Program-made: the position numbers and the translations under genes
Assembly (NCBI GenBank): GCA_959021945.1
Contig: CAUEYG010000058.1
Coordinates: 1 to 7,687 of the forward strand
Length of the DNA: 7,687 nucleotides
Reading direction: 5' to 3'
Source of the DNA: an uncultured Eubacteriales bacterium
GTDB taxonomy: Bacteria > Bacillota > Clostridia > Peptostreptococcales > Anaerovoracaceae
The notes under the pieces: model-generated
The model's input: only the letters and a program-made list of their open reading frames with translations
Databases searched by the model: none
What the model was told of the DNA's origin: nothing
Shown here: piece by piece, positions 6,501 through 7,687 of the stretch
How the letters are laid out: the number at the start of each line of letters is the position of its first letter
How positions within the stretch are numbered: the stretch's first letter is position 1

Positions 6501-7687
6501 ATGGCAATCCAACTGAAATATGGCAAGAGCTGCTTGGAATTTGACCAAGCACTCCTTGGCAGCTATGAAATCCTTAAGGCAGAAGAAAAAAATGCTCCCG
6601 ATGAGACTGCCATGATTCAGGAAGCTCTTGCTCATCCCATTGGCAGTAAAAAACTGCAGGAAATGACAGGACCGGAAGATAGGGTATGTATCATTGTCTC
6701 CGATATCAGCAGAGTCTATCAAAAGATGGCTCTGTTTCTGCCGTTTCTCATAAAGGAGCTAAAAGCAGCAGGAGTAAGGGAGGAAAACATTACGCTGCTG
6801 TGCGCCTTAGGGGCCCATGACCCTCAGACAGAAGCAGAAAAAAAGCAGGTTTTAGGAAGCCTATACGGAAAATTTCGTTTTGTAGAACATAATTGTAAGG
6901 ATCAGGAGCAGCTGGTCCATTTGGGGCAGTCCAGAAACGGAACGCCTATTTGTATCTCAAGGTATGCGGCAGAGGCGGACAAGGTCATTTTAACCGGTGC
7001 TGTCACGTACCATGATATGGCAGGCTTTGGAGGCGGCAGAAAATCAATTATGCCTGGAATCGCTTCCTATGAAGCTGTTTCTGCCAATCACTTGCAGGTC
7101 TTTGGAAAAAAGCTGGGAAGCGGATTAAATCCAAACTGCAGGCTGGGAAACCTGAGTCATAATCCGATGCATGAAGATATGATGGATGCCTGTCAGCTTG
7201 TAAAGCCGGCATTTCTGTTTAATGTGGTGCTGGATGGAAATAACAACTACTATAAGGCAGTGGCAGGAGATTACAAAGCAGCCTTTGAAAAAGGCGTTTC
7301 TTACTGCCAGGAGGCTTGTGCGATTTCTATCAAGAAAAAGGCAGATGTGGTCATTGCAGGATGCGGAGGATATCCAAAAGATATGAACTTGTATCAAGCA
7401 TCAAAGGGTTATGCAACAGCTATTGAAGCAGTAAAGCCGGGAGGTACAGTGATTCTGGCAGCCCAGTGTCAGGATGGCATGGGGGCAGAAGGTTCCGTTT
7501 CCATTATTACAGATTATGATGATCATCTGGAACGGGAGAAAAAAATGCGAAAAGCCTTTGAACCGGAAGCTTATTCCGGGTATTATATATGTGAAATGGC
7601 AAGGCATTACCGGCTCATGCTGGTTTCACACTACGAGCCAAGGCAGGAGCTTGATAAAAGCGGCCTTTTGCTGTTTTCTTCTATGGA
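6501..7687 (+). CDS. larA: LarA-family nickel-pincer 2-hydroxyacid racemase, partial (C-terminus beyond right edge)
   Basis: The frame is open for 395 codons to the right edge; Lactobacillus plantarum LarA has 424 residues, so only about the last 30 are missing. The family interconverts L- and D-lactate, or other 2-hydroxyacid stereoisomers, with a covalently tethered nickel pincer nucleotide. All key LarA positions are found with nearly constant offsets: R71 in SDISR (R75 in LarA), H106 in LGAHDP (H108), H171 in YHDMAGFGGG (H174), K181 in GGRKSIMPG, the cofactor-binding lysine (K184), H197 (H200), and YQASK with Q299 and K302 (Q295, K298). Activity therefore looks intact. The residues after H106 are Asp-Pro instead of the Arg-Pro I remember as common, hinting at a divergent subfamily with possibly different substrate range. 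The cofactor enzymes LarB, LarC and LarE are not in this window. ATG follows the dehydrogenase stop by 2 bp, with AGAGG 9 nt upstream. Equivalent to lctE by position. Confidence 0.93.
   Translation, partial: MAIQLKYGKSCLEFDQALLGSYEILKAEEKNAPDETAMIQEALAHPIGSKKLQEMTGPEDRVCIIVSDISRVYQKMALFLPFLIKELKAAGVREENITLLCALGAHDPQTEAEKKQVLGSLYGKFRFVEHNCKDQEQLVHLGQSRNGTPICISRYAAEADKVILTGAVTYHDMAGFGGGRKSIMPGIASYEAVSANHLQVFGKKLGSGLNPNCRLGNLSHNPMHEDMMDACQLVKPAFLFNVVLDGNNNYYKAVAGDYKAAFEKGVSYCQEACAISIKKKADVVIAGCGGYPKDMNLYQASKGYATAIEAVKPGGTVILAAQCQDGMGAEGSVSIITDYDDHLEREKKMRKAFEPEAYSGYYICEMARHYRLMLVSHYEPRQELDKSGLLLFSSM

Noticed and set aside
1..7687. CRISPR arrays, tRNA or rRNA genes, insertion sequences, or internal rho-independent terminators.
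   Set aside because: I saw no regularly spaced repeats, cloverleaf-like segments, transposase motifs, or stem-plus-U-run structures at the gene junctions; the junctions are too tight to hold terminators.

Overview
The window looks like a piece of chromosome from an anaerobic Clostridia-type Firmicute, possibly a lactate-using Lachnospiraceae or Eubacteriaceae relative. The evidence is moderate GC with AT-rich intergenic DNA, strong AGGAGG-type ribosome binding sites, tightly packed genes, an EtfBA plus FAD-dehydrogenase module typical of anaerobic electron bifurcation, and a VanR/VanS-like two-component pair of the Gram-positive type. I cannot name the species.

Layout. The left part (1-1552) is on the minus strand. 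It holds a VanR-like response regulator (842-1552), followed by a VanS-like membrane histidine kinase that overlaps it, starts at a TTG (858) and runs off the left edge. A 310-bp divergent intergenic region (1553-1862) holds a promoter for each direction and several repeat motifs. The right part (1863-7687) is one plus-strand operon: an SSS-family sodium:solute symporter, EtfB, EtfA, a GlcD/D-LDH-type FAD dehydrogenase, and a LarA-type nickel-pincer 2-hydroxyacid racemase cut by the right edge. Junctions are a 1-bp overlap, a 12-bp gap, a 4-bp overlap and a 2-bp gap, so transcription and translation are almost certainly coupled.

How it works (inference from families). The symporter brings in a short 2-hydroxyacid anion, most simply lactate. 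LarA interconverts its two stereoisomers. The FAD dehydrogenase oxidises one isomer to the 2-oxoacid (pyruvate if lactate). EtfBA links that thermodynamically difficult oxidation to NAD+ and ferredoxin by flavin-based electron confurcation, as in the Acetobacterium woodii Lct system. The order etfB-etfA-ldh-racemase matches lctBCDE as I remember it, but the transporter is of a different family and comes first, and the adjacent regulator is a VanRS-like pair instead of the single regulator LctA.

Most worth checking: (i) TA(C/T)GAAA motifs shared by both divergent promoters, resembling the core of the published VanR box, which suggest the VanR-like protein controls the hydroxyacid operon; (ii) an operator-like dyad abutting the operon -35; (iii) an EtfA without the N-terminal ferredoxin domain reported in the lactate system; (iv) unusual residues in otherwise intact LarA and dehydrogenase active-site motifs, which leave the true substrate open.
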